Source: Aurantiacibacter odishensis (GTDB lineage Bacteria; Pseudomonadota; Alphaproteobacteria; Sphingomonadales; Sphingomonadaceae). From it: a stretch of DNA of 64,000 bases. Position numbers and translations under genes: made by a program. The notes below the pieces were generated by a model. It was not told where the DNA came from. It made no database searches and worked only from the letters and a program-made list of their open reading frames with translations. Shown one piece after another: positions 1 through 9,020 of this stretch. Location: the NCBI RefSeq assembly GCF_003605195.1, contig NZ_QYOS01000025.1, positions 1 to 64,000 of the forward strand, read 5' to 3'. The number at the start of each line of letters is the position of its first letter. Positions within the stretch are counted from its first letter, which is position 1.

Positions 1-1193
1 CCGTAAGTGATTTCCACGCGGCGGTTCTGCAGTTCGCGCACGCCGTCTGCGGTGGGCACGCGGGGCATGCTTTCGCCGAAGGCTTCGCTGGAGATGCGAC
101 CGCCCGGAATGCCGCGACCGGTGAGGTATTCGCGGACCGAGGCGTTACGACGCTCTGCCAGACCCATGTTGTACTCGACCGAGCCGGAGCGGTCGGTGTG
201 GCCGGCCAGCATGATGGCTGCGGTACCGCAATCGCCGTAGGCGGTGATGGCGGAGTTGAGCACGGTTGCTGCTTCCGGAGTGATGGTGGACTCGTCCCAA
301 TCGAAGAACACGATGTAGGGGCCCTGCTCGCAGACCGGAGCCGGCGGCGGAGGCGGCGGCGGCGGCGGAGGCGGCGGGGGCGGAGGAGGCGGCGGCGGGG
401 GCGGCGGCGGCGGAGGCGGCGGGGGAGCGTCGTTGCCACCCAGCAGGAACCGCAGGCCCAGCGTACCGGAGTGCTGGTTGAAATCCGTCGTCATCGTGAC
501 GGGCAGCACCTGCTCAAACTGATATTCCGGCTCGTCGAAAAAGCCGCGATACTTGTATTCCGCGAACAGCTGCACGTTGTCAGACAGGTTGCCCGACACA
601 CCGACGATGCCCTGGTAGGCGAAATCGGAATCATTGTCGTCAACGAGCTGCACGTTGCTTGGGCGGTAGTCGAGGTCGGCTGCCATCACACCTGCACCGA
701 CACCGATGTAGGGTTCGATGCCACCCAGCTGGAAGTCGTACAGTGCATTCAGGAAGACGCTGTAGGTCGTCACATCGCCCTGACCGTCGGCCAGAAATGC
801 GCCGATCGACGTGTTGGTAGGCTCACCGCGCAGCAGAGTGCGACCAAGGTCGCTATCATCGAGGGGGGTGCCACCGACAACAAGGCCTCGGTGATAATCG
901 ATGTCCATCTTGGCGTAGCTGCCGTCTACTTCCAGGCGGAAGCCATTGTCGAAAGCGTAGCCGAGTTGTGCACCGGCAGTCCAACCGACGCCGACATTCG
1001 TCTCGAACTCGTAGTTCGTACCGCCAGGAATGGCAGGAACACCAGCCGCTGGTACAGTTTCGGTGAACTCACCTTCGTTCTGGGCATTCTCATTGGTGAC
1101 CACGCCACCACTGACACCGATATAGGCCTGCGCGTGGGCGGTTGCCGGAAGGGCAAGCGCGGCCACCGAGGCGCCGATCAATAGCTTCTTCAT
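1..1193 (-). CDS. OmpA-family outer membrane protein (3' end cut by window)
   Basis: Outer-membrane beta-barrel protein joined to a periplasmic OmpA/MotB-type peptidoglycan-binding domain. The ATG at 1193 gives a signal peptide (MKKLLIGASVAALALPATAHA, cleavage before QAY). A barrel domain of about 220 residues follows, ending near RFLLGG. A run of 28 prolines then links to a C-terminal OmpA domain (VFFDWDESTIT near its start, later AGHTDRSGS and NRRVEITYG). The conserved Asp and Arg of the TDRSG and NRRVE motifs are present. The reading frame runs off the left edge just after NRRVEITYG, so only a short tail is missing. The overlapping plus-strand frame is a shadow. Role inferred: outer membrane stability and cell-wall tethering. 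The family is certain, the specific role is not. Confidence 0.9.
   Translation of the reverse strand, partial: MKKLLIGASVAALALPATAHAQAYIGVSGGVVTNENAQNEGEFTETVPAAGVPAIPGGTNYEFETNVGVGWTAGAQLGYAFDNGFRLEVDGSYAKMDIDYHRGLVVGGTPLDDSDLGRTLLRGEPTNTSIGAFLADGQGDVTTYSVFLNALYDFQLGGIEPYIGVGAGVMAADLDYRPSNVQLVDDNDSDFAYQGIVGVSGNLSDNVQLFAEYKYRGFFDEPEYQFEQVLPVTMTTDFNQHSGTLGLRFLLGGNDAPPPPPPPPPPPPPPPPPPPPPPPPPPPPAPVCEQGPYIVFFDWDESTITPEAATVLNSAITAYGDCGTAAIMLAGHTDRSGSVEYNMGLAERRNASVREYLTGRGIPGGRISSEAFGESMPRVPTADGVRELQNRRVEITY
342..425 (-). repeat. Polyproline tract (28 consecutive Pro codons)
   Basis: Every minus-strand codon from 425 down to 342 is CCN (mostly CCG, with CCT and CCC interspersed), giving 28 prolines in a row in the linker of the OmpA-family protein. 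Proline-rich linkers are usual in sphingomonad OmpA proteins, but a run this long should stall ribosomes without EF-P. The near-repetitive GC triplets could also slip in replication or sequencing. Confidence 0.95.
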
Positions 1194-1359
1194 AGTTGTC
1201 CTCATTACGATCAACGAGATACTTCCCGTATCCCCTGGTCAATCGCAGGCTTACACCATTGTTCCGGGGTTGGGAACAAATCGATCAAAGCCCGCAAAAC
1301 TGTTGCGCAAAATCCACATTAACCAAACCGACGGTTGCGCCCGCCATCGGGAGGCATTT

Positions 1360-2544
1360 CTAGAAGGCAGAAAGCCCGGTGATCGCGCGCCCCAGAATGA
1401 GCGCATGGACATCGTGCGTGCCTTCGTAAGTGTTGACGGTTTCCAGGTTCAGCATGTGACGCATGACCTGATATTCCTCGGAAATTCCGTTGCCTCCGTG
1501 CATATCACGCGCAGCCCGCGCGATATCCAGCGCCTTGCCCACATTGTTCCGCTTCACGATGGAAATCATTTCCGGGGCGAAGCGGCCCTCGTCCATCAGG
1601 CGGCCGACGCGCAGCGAACCCTGCAGCCCGAGCGCGATCTCGGTCGCCATGTCGGCCAGCTTCAACTGGTAGAGTTGCTTGGAGGCGAGGGGCACGCCGA
1701 ACTGATGCCGGTCGAGCCCGTACTGGCGCGCCGCGTGGTAGCAGAACTCGGCCGCGCCCATGCTGCCCCAGGAAATACCGTAGCGGGCACGGTTGAGGCA
1801 GCCGAACGGGCCCTTGATACCCTCGACGTTCGGCAACAGCGCGTCTGCGGGCAGTTTCACCTCGTCCATCTGGATCATTCCGGTGGTACTGGCGCGCAGC
1901 GAAAGCTTGCCCTGTATCTTGGGCGCTTCCAGTCCCTTCATCCCCTTTTCCAGAACGAAGCCGCGCACCTTGTCTCCGTGCGCTTCGCTCTTGGCCCAGA
2001 CCACGAAGACATCGGCGAAGGGCGAATTGGAAATCCACGTCTTCGCGCCCGAAAGCAAATAGCCGTCGCCATCCTTCTTGGCGTAGGTCCGCATTCCGGC
2101 AGGGTCGGAGCCTGCGTCGGGTTCGGTCAGTCCGAAGCAGCCGATCAGTTCACCCGACGCGAGGCCGGGCAAATATTTCGCGTGCTGCTCTGCCGAGCCG
2201 TAAGCGTGGATCGGGTACATCACGAGGGAGGACTGCACGCTCGCCATCGAGCGATAGCCGCTGTCCACCCGCTCGATCTCTCGCGCGACGAGGCCGTAGG
2301 CGACATAGCTGGCGCCTGCGCCGCCGAATTCTTCCGGAATGGTCACGCCGAGAATCCCGGCCTGACCCATCAGCGGGAACAACTCGCTGGCGTCCGCCTC
2401 ATTCGCGAAATCGTCGATCACGCGGGTCTGCAGCGTGCCTTGCGCAAAACCGTGAGCGGCGTCGCGCACCATGCGCTCGTCCTCGGTCAGCTGGTCATCG
2501 ATGTTGAAGGGGTCGGCCCAGTCGAAAGGCACCATATCGGCCAT
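1360..2544 (-). CDS. gcdH: Glutaryl-CoA dehydrogenase-like acyl-CoA dehydrogenase
   Basis: FAD-dependent acyl-CoA dehydrogenase of 394 residues, most like glutaryl-CoA dehydrogenase, which oxidises and decarboxylates glutaryl-CoA to crotonyl-CoA in lysine and tryptophan breakdown. The N-terminal helical domain has the IPEEFGGAG segment, the middle beta domain has [12 protein letters not shown] and WISNSPFAD, and the C-terminal domain has [10 protein letters not shown]. The expected catalytic glutamate lies in [10 protein letters not shown] (about E374). The short, non-extended C-terminus also fits GcdH. It stands alone, with no CoA-transferase or hydratase beside it. A different short-chain acyl-CoA dehydrogenase is possible but less likely. 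Confidence 0.88.
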   Translation of the reverse strand: MADMVPFDWADPFNIDDQLTEDERMVRDAAHGFAQGTLQTRVIDDFANEADASELFPLMGQAGILGVTIPEEFGGAGASYVAYGLVAREIERVDSGYRSMASVQSSLVMYPIHAYGSAEQHAKYLPGLASGELIGCFGLTEPDAGSDPAGMRTYAKKDGDGYLLSGAKTWISNSPFADVFVVWAKSEAHGDKVRGFVLEKGMKGLEAPKIQGKLSLRASTTGMIQMDEVKLPADALLPNVEGIKGPFGCLNRARYGISWGSMGAAEFCYHAARQYGLDRHQFGVPLASKQLYQLKLADMATEIALGLQGSLRVGRLMDEGRFAPEMISIVKRNNVGKALDIARAARDMHGGNGISEEYQVMRHMLNLETVNTYEGTHDVHALILGRAITGLSAF

Positions 2545-2608
2545 GGCAAATAGTCTCCTTTGAAACCGCCCTACTTAGTCGGGCGGGGCGGGGCAAGGAG
2601 GCTTGCGC

Positions 2609-2989
2609 TCAATGAGACCTTTTGTTCGCTTCGGACATCATCTGGATGAGCTTGTCCGGCGGGCAGGGCTTCGACGCCGTCAGCGCGTTGGGATAACGCT
2701 TGGCGATCTCGCATTCCGAGATGTGCCCGGAATGGAAGATGATCGGCACGCCTGCCTCGGTCAGCACGTCGGCCAGAGGGAAAACCTCGCCATCGGCGGT
2801 CATCACGTCGAGAATGGCGAAGTCGGGCATTTCCTGATCTATGGCGATGAATGCATGGCCCTTGTTGGCGTAGGGGCCTTCGACACGGTAGCCCATGTCG
2901 CGCACGGTCTCGGACAGGTCGAGAGCGATGATCACCTCGTCTTCCACCACCAGAACGGTGGGCTGATCAGTTGCTGCCTGACTTGCCAT
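2609..2989 (-). CDS. Single-domain response regulator
   Basis: Stand-alone receiver domain of 126 residues with no output domain. Visible residues are the acidic pocket (VVEDE), the phospho-acceptor Asp (AILDVMTADG) and the conserved Lys (TASKPCPP). The beta4 region reads IIFHSGH, at the place where sphingomonad stress regulators carry the FATGUY motif, so this is a diverged relative of that group. The start is ATG 2989, with AAGG about 9 bases upstream. The frame is open further upstream to 3100 without a ribosome site. No kinase is adjacent, so the partner is unknown. A role in the general stress phosphorelay is possible but not shown. Confidence 0.85.
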   Translation of the reverse strand: MASQAATDQPTVLVVEDEVIIALDLSETVRDMGYRVEGPYANKGHAFIAIDQEMPDFAILDVMTADGEVFPLADVLTEAGVPIIFHSGHISECEIAKRYPNALTASKPCPPDKLIQMMSEANKRSH

Positions 2990-3062
2990 ACACGTACCTT
3001 TCTCTCGCGCCCGAACACGGCGCGGCTCTACACTTACGCGGCAAGGGGGCGCGGGTTCCCGC

Positions 3063-3755
3063 TCAGGACGTGGCGCCGAACTTCGCCTCGTAGGCGGCAA
3101 GGTCGCCCGACTGGAGCAACTTTGCCTGTTCTACCCAGCTGTCGCGCCTGATGCGGCCCTGGAACCGGCCCAGTTTAGCGTCGATCCGGTCGATATCGGC
3201 ATCGGACCAGCCGGCAATCTGCGCGAAGCTGGTCACGCCGTGCTCGGCCAGCAGGGTGACGAGCTTCGGACCGACGCCCTTGATCCGGCGCAGGTCGTCG
3301 CCCGCAGCGGTATCGGGCGCCGCGGCAGGGGCGGGGGTTGGCGTCGGGGCAGGTGCGGGTGCGGGGGAGGGCGGCACTTCCTTCATGGCTTCGCGCATGG
3401 GAACGCCGTCGCCGGTCTCGGCATCGGTGCCCAATGGCGCGGCCGCGGTGGTATCCGCATTGGCGGCGGCCGAGGTCGGGCCGGGGGACGCATCGCTGCG
3501 CGCGGCTTCCACGTCCTGCACGTCGCTGGCGGCGGGGGTGACCGAAGGCTCGGGCGGACCCGTGTCGCGCTGAGCGGCCGGCGGAGCATCGATCAGCGCC
3601 TGATTACGTTTGGCACCCTTGCTCTCGCTGTCGTCCTTTTCCTCGATCTCTACCTTGGTGCGGCGGGAGGCGACGAAGATCCACCAGGCGACCAGCAGCC
3701 CGATCACCAGTGCGATGACGATCAGGACCCAGTTTGCCTGCAACAATTCAGCCAT
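3063..3755 (-). CDS. Membrane-anchored helix-hairpin-helix protein
   Basis: A protein of 230 residues with one N-terminal membrane segment (residues about 8-28). A long low-complexity Pro/Ala/Thr-rich linker follows (about 50-150), then a C-terminal helix-hairpin-helix domain starting at DDLRRIKGVGPKLVTLL and ending with FQGRIRRDSWVEQAK. In alphaproteobacteria this domain type also occurs fused to L21 and to the NuoE subunit. ATG 3755 is preferred over ATG 3761, because the GGAG element is about 9 bases from the former and only 3 from the latter. It lies 18 bases after the small membrane peptide gene on the same strand and is probably cotranscribed. Function unknown. Confidence 0.75.
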   Translation of the reverse strand: MAELLQANWVLIVIALVIGLLVAWWIFVASRRTKVEIEEKDDSESKGAKRNQALIDAPPAAQRDTGPPEPSVTPAASDVQDVEAARSDASPGPTSAAANADTTAAAPLGTDAETGDGVPMREAMKEVPPSPAPAPAPTPTPAPAAAPDTAAGDDLRRIKGVGPKLVTLLAEHGVTSFAQIAGWSDADIDRIDAKLGRFQGRIRRDSWVEQAKLLQSGDLAAYEAKFGATS

Positions 3756-3773
3756 GTGCATTTCTCCGATAAA

Positions 3774-3866
3774 TCACGTGTCCCGGCCCCAGATGGCCCA
3801 GCCGAGGCCCAGCCCGATCGCATAGGCGAACAGCATCAGCACCAGTACTTCCATCCAGATCGGCAT
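3774..3866 (-). CDS. Small membrane peptide (30 residues)
   Basis: Short frame starting at ATG 3866 behind a good AAGGA ribosome site, coding a 30-residue peptide that is almost one hydrophobic helix: MPIWMEVLVLMLFAYAIG, then LGLGWAIWGRDT. It sits between the OmpA-domain gene and the helix-hairpin-helix gene on the same strand, with 18 bases to the latter. It is too short for normal gene calling. Its support is the ribosome site, the clean transmembrane pattern with glycine spacing, and the operon position. Function unknown; it may partner the neighbouring membrane protein. Confidence 0.6.
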   Translation of the reverse strand: MPIWMEVLVLMLFAYAIGLGLGWAIWGRDT

Positions 3867-3931
3867 GAGGTTCCTTTGCAGCAGGTGGGACGATTCGGGC
3901 AAATCGCCCGGTCTTGTTTGCGATTGAAAGC

Positions 3932-4672
3932 CTAGCGCGGTCCGGGCGTGTCGACCGGGGTGGGAAGCAGCGGCTGGGTGGAAACCACTGCGAATTCGAT
4001 ACGACGGTTGGCAGGGTCGGTCGGTTCCAGCCCCTCCACCGGTTCGGCAGAGCCTTCCCCGTTCACACGTACTTCGTCCGCAGGGATTCCGCGCCGCACC
4101 AGCGCCTGCTTCACCGCCTGGGCGCGCTCTCGTGAAAGCATGATGTTGCGTTCCTCCGGGCCGGAGCGGTCGGTATGCCCGCTCACCTCGATCACCGCCC
4201 CTAGGCAGGGGCGCAGGGCGCGGGCGACTTCGTCGATCAGCGACTGGCTGCCTGCATCGATCTGGGCCGAGCCTTCCTCGAACCGGATGGTGCGCGCGCG
4301 CAGCAGGGCCTGCACGTCTTCCTGGCAGTGGAGCGGGTTGAAGTGCTGCTCCACCATCATGTCGCCATCGGACCAACTGATGCCGCCCACGCCGGGCAGC
4401 CGCGCGACGGCGTGGGCAATTTCGTTGCGCGTGGCCTCGTCCAGCCCCTCCGCCCCGGTGAGGACGACGTGGCGGCTGGGAAAGCCGTTGGGCGTTCGGA
4501 AATGCGCCTCCACCTGGCCGCCTCCCCCTGCCTCGGCAATGGCATCAGCAGCGGGCGCGGAAATGCGTTCCACCACGGCGGGCGCGTTGGCGCTGCCGAT
4601 GGTCACGGCAAGGACGAAGCAGGCCAGGAGGCCCAGGCACACGGCGACATAAGGCTTGCGCAGGAATTTCAT
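3932..4672 (-). CDS. OmpA-domain envelope protein with BON-like N-terminal region
   Basis: A protein of 246 residues with an N-terminal signal or anchor segment (residues 8-25). A middle region near residues 55-110 (HVVLTGAEGLDEATR, ARLPGV) has the look of BON/OmpA-associated modules. The C-terminal OmpA-like peptidoglycan-binding domain shows RFEEGSAQID, SGHTDRSGPEERN and ANRRIEFAV. The key Asp and Arg for diaminopimelate binding are present. ATG 4672 has AAGG about 8 bases upstream; the TTG at 4678 is rejected. The ribosome site and start lie in a perfect 13-bp inverted repeat, annotated separately. It is likely a periplasmic cell-wall linker. Confidence 0.82.
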   Translation of the reverse strand: MKFLRKPYVAVCLGLLACFVLAVTIGSANAPAVVERISAPAADAIAEAGGGGQVEAHFRTPNGFPSRHVVLTGAEGLDEATRNEIAHAVARLPGVGGISWSDGDMMVEQHFNPLHCQEDVQALLRARTIRFEEGSAQIDAGSQSLIDEVARALRPCLGAVIEVSGHTDRSGPEERNIMLSRERAQAVKQALVRRGIPADEVRVNGEGSAEPVEGLEPTDPANRRIEFAVVSTQPLLPTPVDTPGPR

Positions 4673-4684
4673 GCGCAAGCCTTA
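4650..4684 (-). promoter_or_regulatory. Perfect 13-bp inverted repeat over ribosome site and start codon
   Basis: Arms TAAGGCTTGCGCA (4650-4662) and its exact complement (4672-4684) flank 9 bases. In the minus-strand mRNA, the AAGG ribosome site and the A of the AUG lie in one arm, and codons for the LRKPY stretch form the other. The predicted hairpin would hide the ribosome site of the OmpA-domain gene. Confidence 0.6.
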
Positions 4685-4691
4685 GCGCGAG

Positions 4692-6314
4692 TTATCGGCG
4701 CGCGTCGAGTGTCTGCGCCAATCCGGCAAGTTGCAGAAATTCCTCGCGCCAGTAGCCATCCTGACGGCCTGCCAGCGAGACGGCCTCGTCATAGCCGAAG
4801 CCGTTCAGCAAGCTGTCTCCGCGCAGGTTCTGCCCATAGGCGGCAACGGCTGCGACGAAGGCCATGTCGCCGCGTGCGGGCCGTGCGTTGGCGAGCATTC
4901 GGCTGGAGACGGGGCGCTGGATGAGCCGCGAACGATCCTGCCCCGGAAGCTTGTAGCGAAGCTGCACGAAGGCGACCTCTTCGCCCGAGCCGCTCTGGCG
5001 CATCACGCTGCGCTGGTTGTCATCGTATCGGCGCGGACCGATCCAGCCCTTGCCGCCCGCAGGGACGATCTCGTACAGCGCCGTGACCTGGTGCCCTGCG
5101 CCGATGTCGCCTGCATCCACCGTATCGTTGTTAAAATCCTCTTCGGCGAGGACGCGGTTCTCGTAGCCGATGAGGCGATATTGCGAGACGTGGGCGGGAT
5201 TGAACTCCACCTGGATCTTCACGTCCTGCGCGATGGTGAAGAGGGTCGACTGCATCTCGTCCGAGAGAACCTTGCGCGCTTCCATCGCGCTGTCGATGTA
5301 GGCGTAGTTGCCATTCCCGTGGTCGGCGATCTGCTCCATCATCGCTTCGTTGTAATTGCCCTGGCCGAAGCCCAGCGTGGTGAGGGTGATGCCGCTGTCG
5401 CGCTGGTTCTCGATCATCTGGACGAGGCTGTCCTGATCGGAGATGCCGACGTTGAAATCGCCGTCAGTCGCCAGGATCACGCGGTTCACGCCGCCTTCGA
5501 TGAAGGCCTTGCGCGCCATGTCGTAGGCGAGGCGTAAGCCCGCAGCCCCGGCGGTGGAGCCGCCCGCTTCGAGCCTGTCGAGCGCGCGGCGGATGGCGCG
5601 CTCGTCGTTCGTCGGCTCCAGCACCACGCCGGTTGCGCCTGCATAGACCACGATGGAAACCCGGTCCTGCCGCCCAAGTTCGCCGGCGAGCTGGCGCATG
5701 GCGGTTTTCACCAGCGGCAGCTTGTCGGCATCGGACATTGAGCCCGAGACATCGAGCAGGAAGACGAGGTTGGCCGCCGGGCGCTGGCTTCGCGGCAGGT
5801 CATAGCCGCGCAGGCCCACGCGCAGGATGCGGGTCTCCGGGTTCCACGGCGTGATCGCCATGTCCGTGGTGACGGAGAATGGCTGGCTGCGGCTTTCCGG
5901 CGCGGGATAGTCGTAGCGGAAGTAGTTGATCAGCTCTTCTGTCCGCACGGCGGCCTCCGGCGGCATCTGCCCCTGAGAGAGAAAACGGCGGACGTTGGCA
6001 TAGGCGCCGGTATCGACATCGACCGAGAAAGTGGACACCGGCTCTGCCGCCACCAGCTTCACCGCGCCGATCGCTTCTCCGTCGTAGCGTTCGGTGCTTG
6101 TCGGGACGTAGTGGGACATGACCGGGGGCGGGGCCATCGCATATTCGGCATCGGCCATGGCGCGTTCCGCCATCATCGGCTCCTGTACATCGTAGGATGC
6201 AAGGTGCTCCGTCTTCTGTGCGCCTTCGTTCTGTGCGCAGGCAACCAGCGTCATCACCATGGCCGTGGCGGTTAGTGCACCTGCCATGCCGGAAATTCGT
6301 GCCGTCTTGGTCAT
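4692..6314 (-). CDS. VWA-domain lipoprotein (YfbK type)
   Basis: Predicted lipoprotein of 540 residues. A signal peptide ends in the lipobox VAC (TLVACAQNE), so it should be membrane-anchored and face the periplasm. An N-terminal YfbK-like region (FSVDVDTGAYANVRRFL, EELINYFRYDYP) precedes a von Willebrand factor A domain with an intact metal site (FLLDVSGSMS, then ATDGDFNVG). A DUF3520-like C-terminal region ends it. ATG 6314 has GGAGAG upstream, while the longer frame to 6362 lacks one. VWA proteins bind ligands through a bound divalent metal; the ligand here is unknown. It stands just upstream of the OmpA-domain gene on the same strand. Confidence 0.85.
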   Translation of the reverse strand: MTKTARISGMAGALTATAMVMTLVACAQNEGAQKTEHLASYDVQEPMMAERAMADAEYAMAPPPVMSHYVPTSTERYDGEAIGAVKLVAAEPVSTFSVDVDTGAYANVRRFLSQGQMPPEAAVRTEELINYFRYDYPAPESRSQPFSVTTDMAITPWNPETRILRVGLRGYDLPRSQRPAANLVFLLDVSGSMSDADKLPLVKTAMRQLAGELGRQDRVSIVVYAGATGVVLEPTNDERAIRRALDRLEAGGSTAGAAGLRLAYDMARKAFIEGGVNRVILATDGDFNVGISDQDSLVQMIENQRDSGITLTTLGFGQGNYNEAMMEQIADHGNGNYAYIDSAMEARKVLSDEMQSTLFTIAQDVKIQVEFNPAHVSQYRLIGYENRVLAEEDFNNDTVDAGDIGAGHQVTALYEIVPAGGKGWIGPRRYDDNQRSVMRQSGSGEEVAFVQLRYKLPGQDRSRLIQRPVSSRMLANARPARGDMAFVAAVAAYGQNLRGDSLLNGFGYDEAVSLAGRQDGYWREEFLQLAGLAQTLDARR

Positions 6315-6468
6315 AACAACTCTCCCCATCTGGACGTCGCCCGAGACGGACGACCATCGCAAATGGTATGTTACAACATTAATAATGGCTGAATTGCGGC
6401 GGAATTAAGGCAGTCGTGCCTTATTCTGCCCCAAGGGTCAAATTCCGTTTTGATTGAGAAGATAGTTG

Positions 6469-8040
6469 CTAGAGCGGGGGCCTGTCGATCGGAACGTCCT
6501 GCGCCGATGCCGGCTTGGGCGTTTTGCTGAACAGCAATCTGTCCTCCGGCCCGAAACCGCGCGTCCAGATAATGAAGCCATATACGGCGAGGATTGCCGG
6601 AATACCGAATGCCAGTTCCGCCCATTCGGGCAGCAGGATTGCCACCTGGCCCACCAGCACAGCCGCCGCTGCCGCCCACACCAGTGCCCAGCGCCAGTTG
6701 TTGATCGAATGGCCCAAAATCTTGCTCAGCATCACGGCCTTCACGATGGAAGCGATGCCCAGCGACACCATCAATGCACCCGCAGCAGCCGCCGCACGAT
6801 AGATGTCGGCGCGTTCCGGGCTGGAGAAGGTGAGCGTGTCGATCACCAGCATGGCGGCGACCGTGAGGAGCGCCTGCAAGGCAATCGTGCCTATCGAGAC
6901 CCACAGGTTCCGCACCCGCGCCATATAGATCAGCGCTGCTTCGGAAACGACCGCAGTCGCCGCCACCACTTCCGCCGCAAGCAGGAAAGCGAGGGCGGCG
7001 GTGCCGGGCACGAACTCACCGTCGTCTCCCATCAGGCCCATCAGCGCCTCGCCCGGGATACCCAGCGCCAGCGCGATCCCCGCTTGCGCGGCGACGATCC
7101 AGAAACCTACCTGGCATACCTGCTTGGCGATGGCGCCATAGTCCTTCACTTTCAGCTTGGCAGTTATGACGGGGCCGAGAATCGGCTCGAAGCTGGTTTT
7201 CAGCTTTTGCGGCAGGCTGGCGACCTGCTGCGCCATCCAGTAGATGCCGAGCGCCACAGGGCCTGCAAACCAGCCGAGAATCAGCAGGTCCACGCGCCGC
7301 GTGCCCCATTCGATCGCATCGGTAACGGCCAGCGGCAGCGCGCGTGCCACCATTGGGCCGAGGCGAGCGGGGTTGGGGGACCAGCCTCTGGGCAGGCCAT
7401 AAGTGCGGAAGAAGGGAACCAGCGCCGTCGCAAGCCCGGCAAAGATCGAGGCAAGATAAGCCAGCGTCAGGCCCGCGTTGCCGATGGCGGGCACGAACCA
7501 GAACGCGCCTGCAAGAATGGAAATCGTCCATGGCTCCACCACGGCGCGCGCGCGAACGGTGGTGCCGATGTCGTATTTATAGGCTTGGGCCGCCAGCACG
7601 ATCTCGGTTAGCGCGTAGCCGGGGATGGCCAGCACGATCCAGCGGTCGAGATCGTTAGACATGCCGTTGGGAAATAGCGGCGTCGGCCAGATGAAGAATA
7701 ACGCCGCCATGATGCCGGAGAACACCAGCGCCACCAGCATGGAATCGGCGATCAGGCCCGTCTCGTTCTCCTCGCCTTCCGCATCTCGCAGACGCTGCGC
7801 AAGGCCGCGTTTTTCGCCGATGGAGCAGACGAGCGCGGTCAGTTCGACCACCAGCAGCGCGTAGGCGTAGATGCCCAATGCCTCTGCGCCGTAGAGCTGC
7901 CCAGCGATGAAGAGGAACGGCAGGCGCGCCAGCAGTCGCAGAACGAAACCGAAGAAATTGGTGCGCCCGCCCTTGGCAAGCGCAGCAATATCGCCGCCCG
8001 GTTCCTCGGCGGCTTCCACCTTCGCCTTAGAAGTGCTCAA
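6469..8040 (-). CDS. Polysaccharide/lipid flippase-like membrane protein
   Basis: A protein of 523 residues with about 12-14 hydrophobic segments, resembling the MATE/MOP superfamily of Wzx-type polysaccharide exporters. The first helices contain GRTNFFGFVLRLLARLP and later GTRRVDLLILGWFAGP, which are typical of the family. It would move a lipid-linked sugar or similar substrate across the inner membrane. The start is taken as TTG 8040, overlapping the gpsA stop by four bases, with GAAGG upstream; a GTG seven codons later is the alternative. No glycosyltransferases are adjacent, so the substrate cannot be inferred. It is translationally coupled to tsaD-gpsA. Confidence 0.78.
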   Translation of the reverse strand: MSTSKAKVEAAEEPGGDIAALAKGGRTNFFGFVLRLLARLPFLFIAGQLYGAEALGIYAYALLVVELTALVCSIGEKRGLAQRLRDAEGEENETGLIADSMLVALVFSGIMAALFFIWPTPLFPNGMSNDLDRWIVLAIPGYALTEIVLAAQAYKYDIGTTVRARAVVEPWTISILAGAFWFVPAIGNAGLTLAYLASIFAGLATALVPFFRTYGLPRGWSPNPARLGPMVARALPLAVTDAIEWGTRRVDLLILGWFAGPVALGIYWMAQQVASLPQKLKTSFEPILGPVITAKLKVKDYGAIAKQVCQVGFWIVAAQAGIALALGIPGEALMGLMGDDGEFVPGTAALAFLLAAEVVAATAVVSEAALIYMARVRNLWVSIGTIALQALLTVAAMLVIDTLTFSSPERADIYRAAAAAGALMVSLGIASIVKAVMLSKILGHSINNWRWALVWAAAAAVLVGQVAILLPEWAELAFGIPAILAVYGFIIWTRGFGPEDRLLFSKTPKPASAQDVPIDRPPL

Positions 8041-9020
8041 GCGTCGTGCCCTTCGGCCTTCAGCGGACGCGCCAGCAGCGCCTGCACCACGTCACGCGCC
8101 GCTTCGCCTCCCAGCAGCGCGTTGACCGCTTCGGTGATCGGCATGGATACGCCGTGCTTTTCGGCAAGGTCGCGCAGCACCGACGCGGTGTGCGCGCCTT
8201 CTGCCACCGTGCGCTTGTCGGCCAGCGCTTCGGCGGCGCTCATCCCTTCGCCCAGCGCCTTGCCGAGAGAGAAATTGCGGCTGGAGGTGGAGGAGCAGGT
8301 AAGCACGAGGTCGCCAAGCCCGCACAGGCCGTTCAGCGTTTCGGGCTTGCCGCCCAGCGCCACGCCGAAGCGCAGCATCTCTGCAAAGCCGCGCGTGATC
8401 AGCGCATTGCGGGCGTTCTGCCCGAGTTGCAGCCCTTCCACCACGCCGCAGGCAATGGCGAGCACGTTCTTCACCGCACCGCCGATCTCCGCGCCGGTCA
8501 CGTCATCCGAATAGTAGGGCCGGAAATTGGGCCGCGCGATTTGCGGGGAAAGGCGCTCCCACTGCGCATCGCCGCCGCCGCAGGCCAGCGTGACGGCGGC
8601 GGGAAGCCCCGCGGCAACCTCGTGCGCGAACGTGGGGCCAGACAGCACGGCAATCTCGGCGCCGGGCGCAGCTTCCTTCGCCACGTCGTTCATCATGCGG
8701 CCCGTGCTCTGCTCGATGCCCTTGGAACACAGCACCAGATCGCGGGGGAACGCCTGCATCTTGTCCAGCACGCTGCCAAGGTGCTGCGCGGGCGTGACCA
8801 TCAGCAAGGTGTCGCACTGCGCCATCACTGCCAGGTCGTTCGTCGCTCGGATCGAGCGCGCAAGTTCCGCTGACGGAAGGAACAGTTCGTTGCGGTGCTG
8901 CGCGTTGATGGCATCGGCAAGGCCGTCTTCCAGCGCCCAGAGCAGCAACTCGCGCCCGTCGCTCGCCAGCATCTGGGAAAGGGCTGTCCCCCACGCGCCT
9001 GCTCCGACCACACCAATCAT
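8037..9020 (-). CDS. gpsA: Glycerol-3-phosphate dehydrogenase [NAD(P)+]
   Basis: A 327-residue cytosolic enzyme reducing dihydroxyacetone phosphate to sn-glycerol 3-phosphate, the backbone for phospholipids. The N-terminal Rossmann motif [13 protein letters not shown], the [11 protein letters not shown] segment, the [17 protein letters not shown] active-site region with its lysine, and the [12 protein letters not shown] motif are all present. Length is normal for the family. ATG 9020 overlaps the tsaD stop codon (ATGA), so the two genes are translationally coupled. Confidence 0.97.
   Translation of the reverse strand: MIGVVGAGAWGTALSQMLASDGRELLLWALEDGLADAINAQHRNELFLPSAELARSIRATNDLAVMAQCDTLLMVTPAQHLGSVLDKMQAFPRDLVLCSKGIEQSTGRMMNDVAKEAAPGAEIAVLSGPTFAHEVAAGLPAAVTLACGGGDAQWERLSPQIARPNFRPYYSDDVTGAEIGGAVKNVLAIACGVVEGLQLGQNARNALITRGFAEMLRFGVALGGKPETLNGLCGLGDLVLTCSSTSSRNFSLGKALGEGMSAAEALADKRTVAEGAHTASVLRDLAEKHGVSMPITEAVNALLGGEAARDVVQALLARPLKAEGHDA

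Noticed and set aside
342-425. GC-rich triplet run considered as a CRISPR or tandem-repeat locus
   Set aside because: No spacers; it encodes an in-frame proline linker.
198-1184. 328-codon plus-strand frame with an arginine run
   Set aside because: The arginine run is the antisense of the polyproline linker of the OmpA-family gene.
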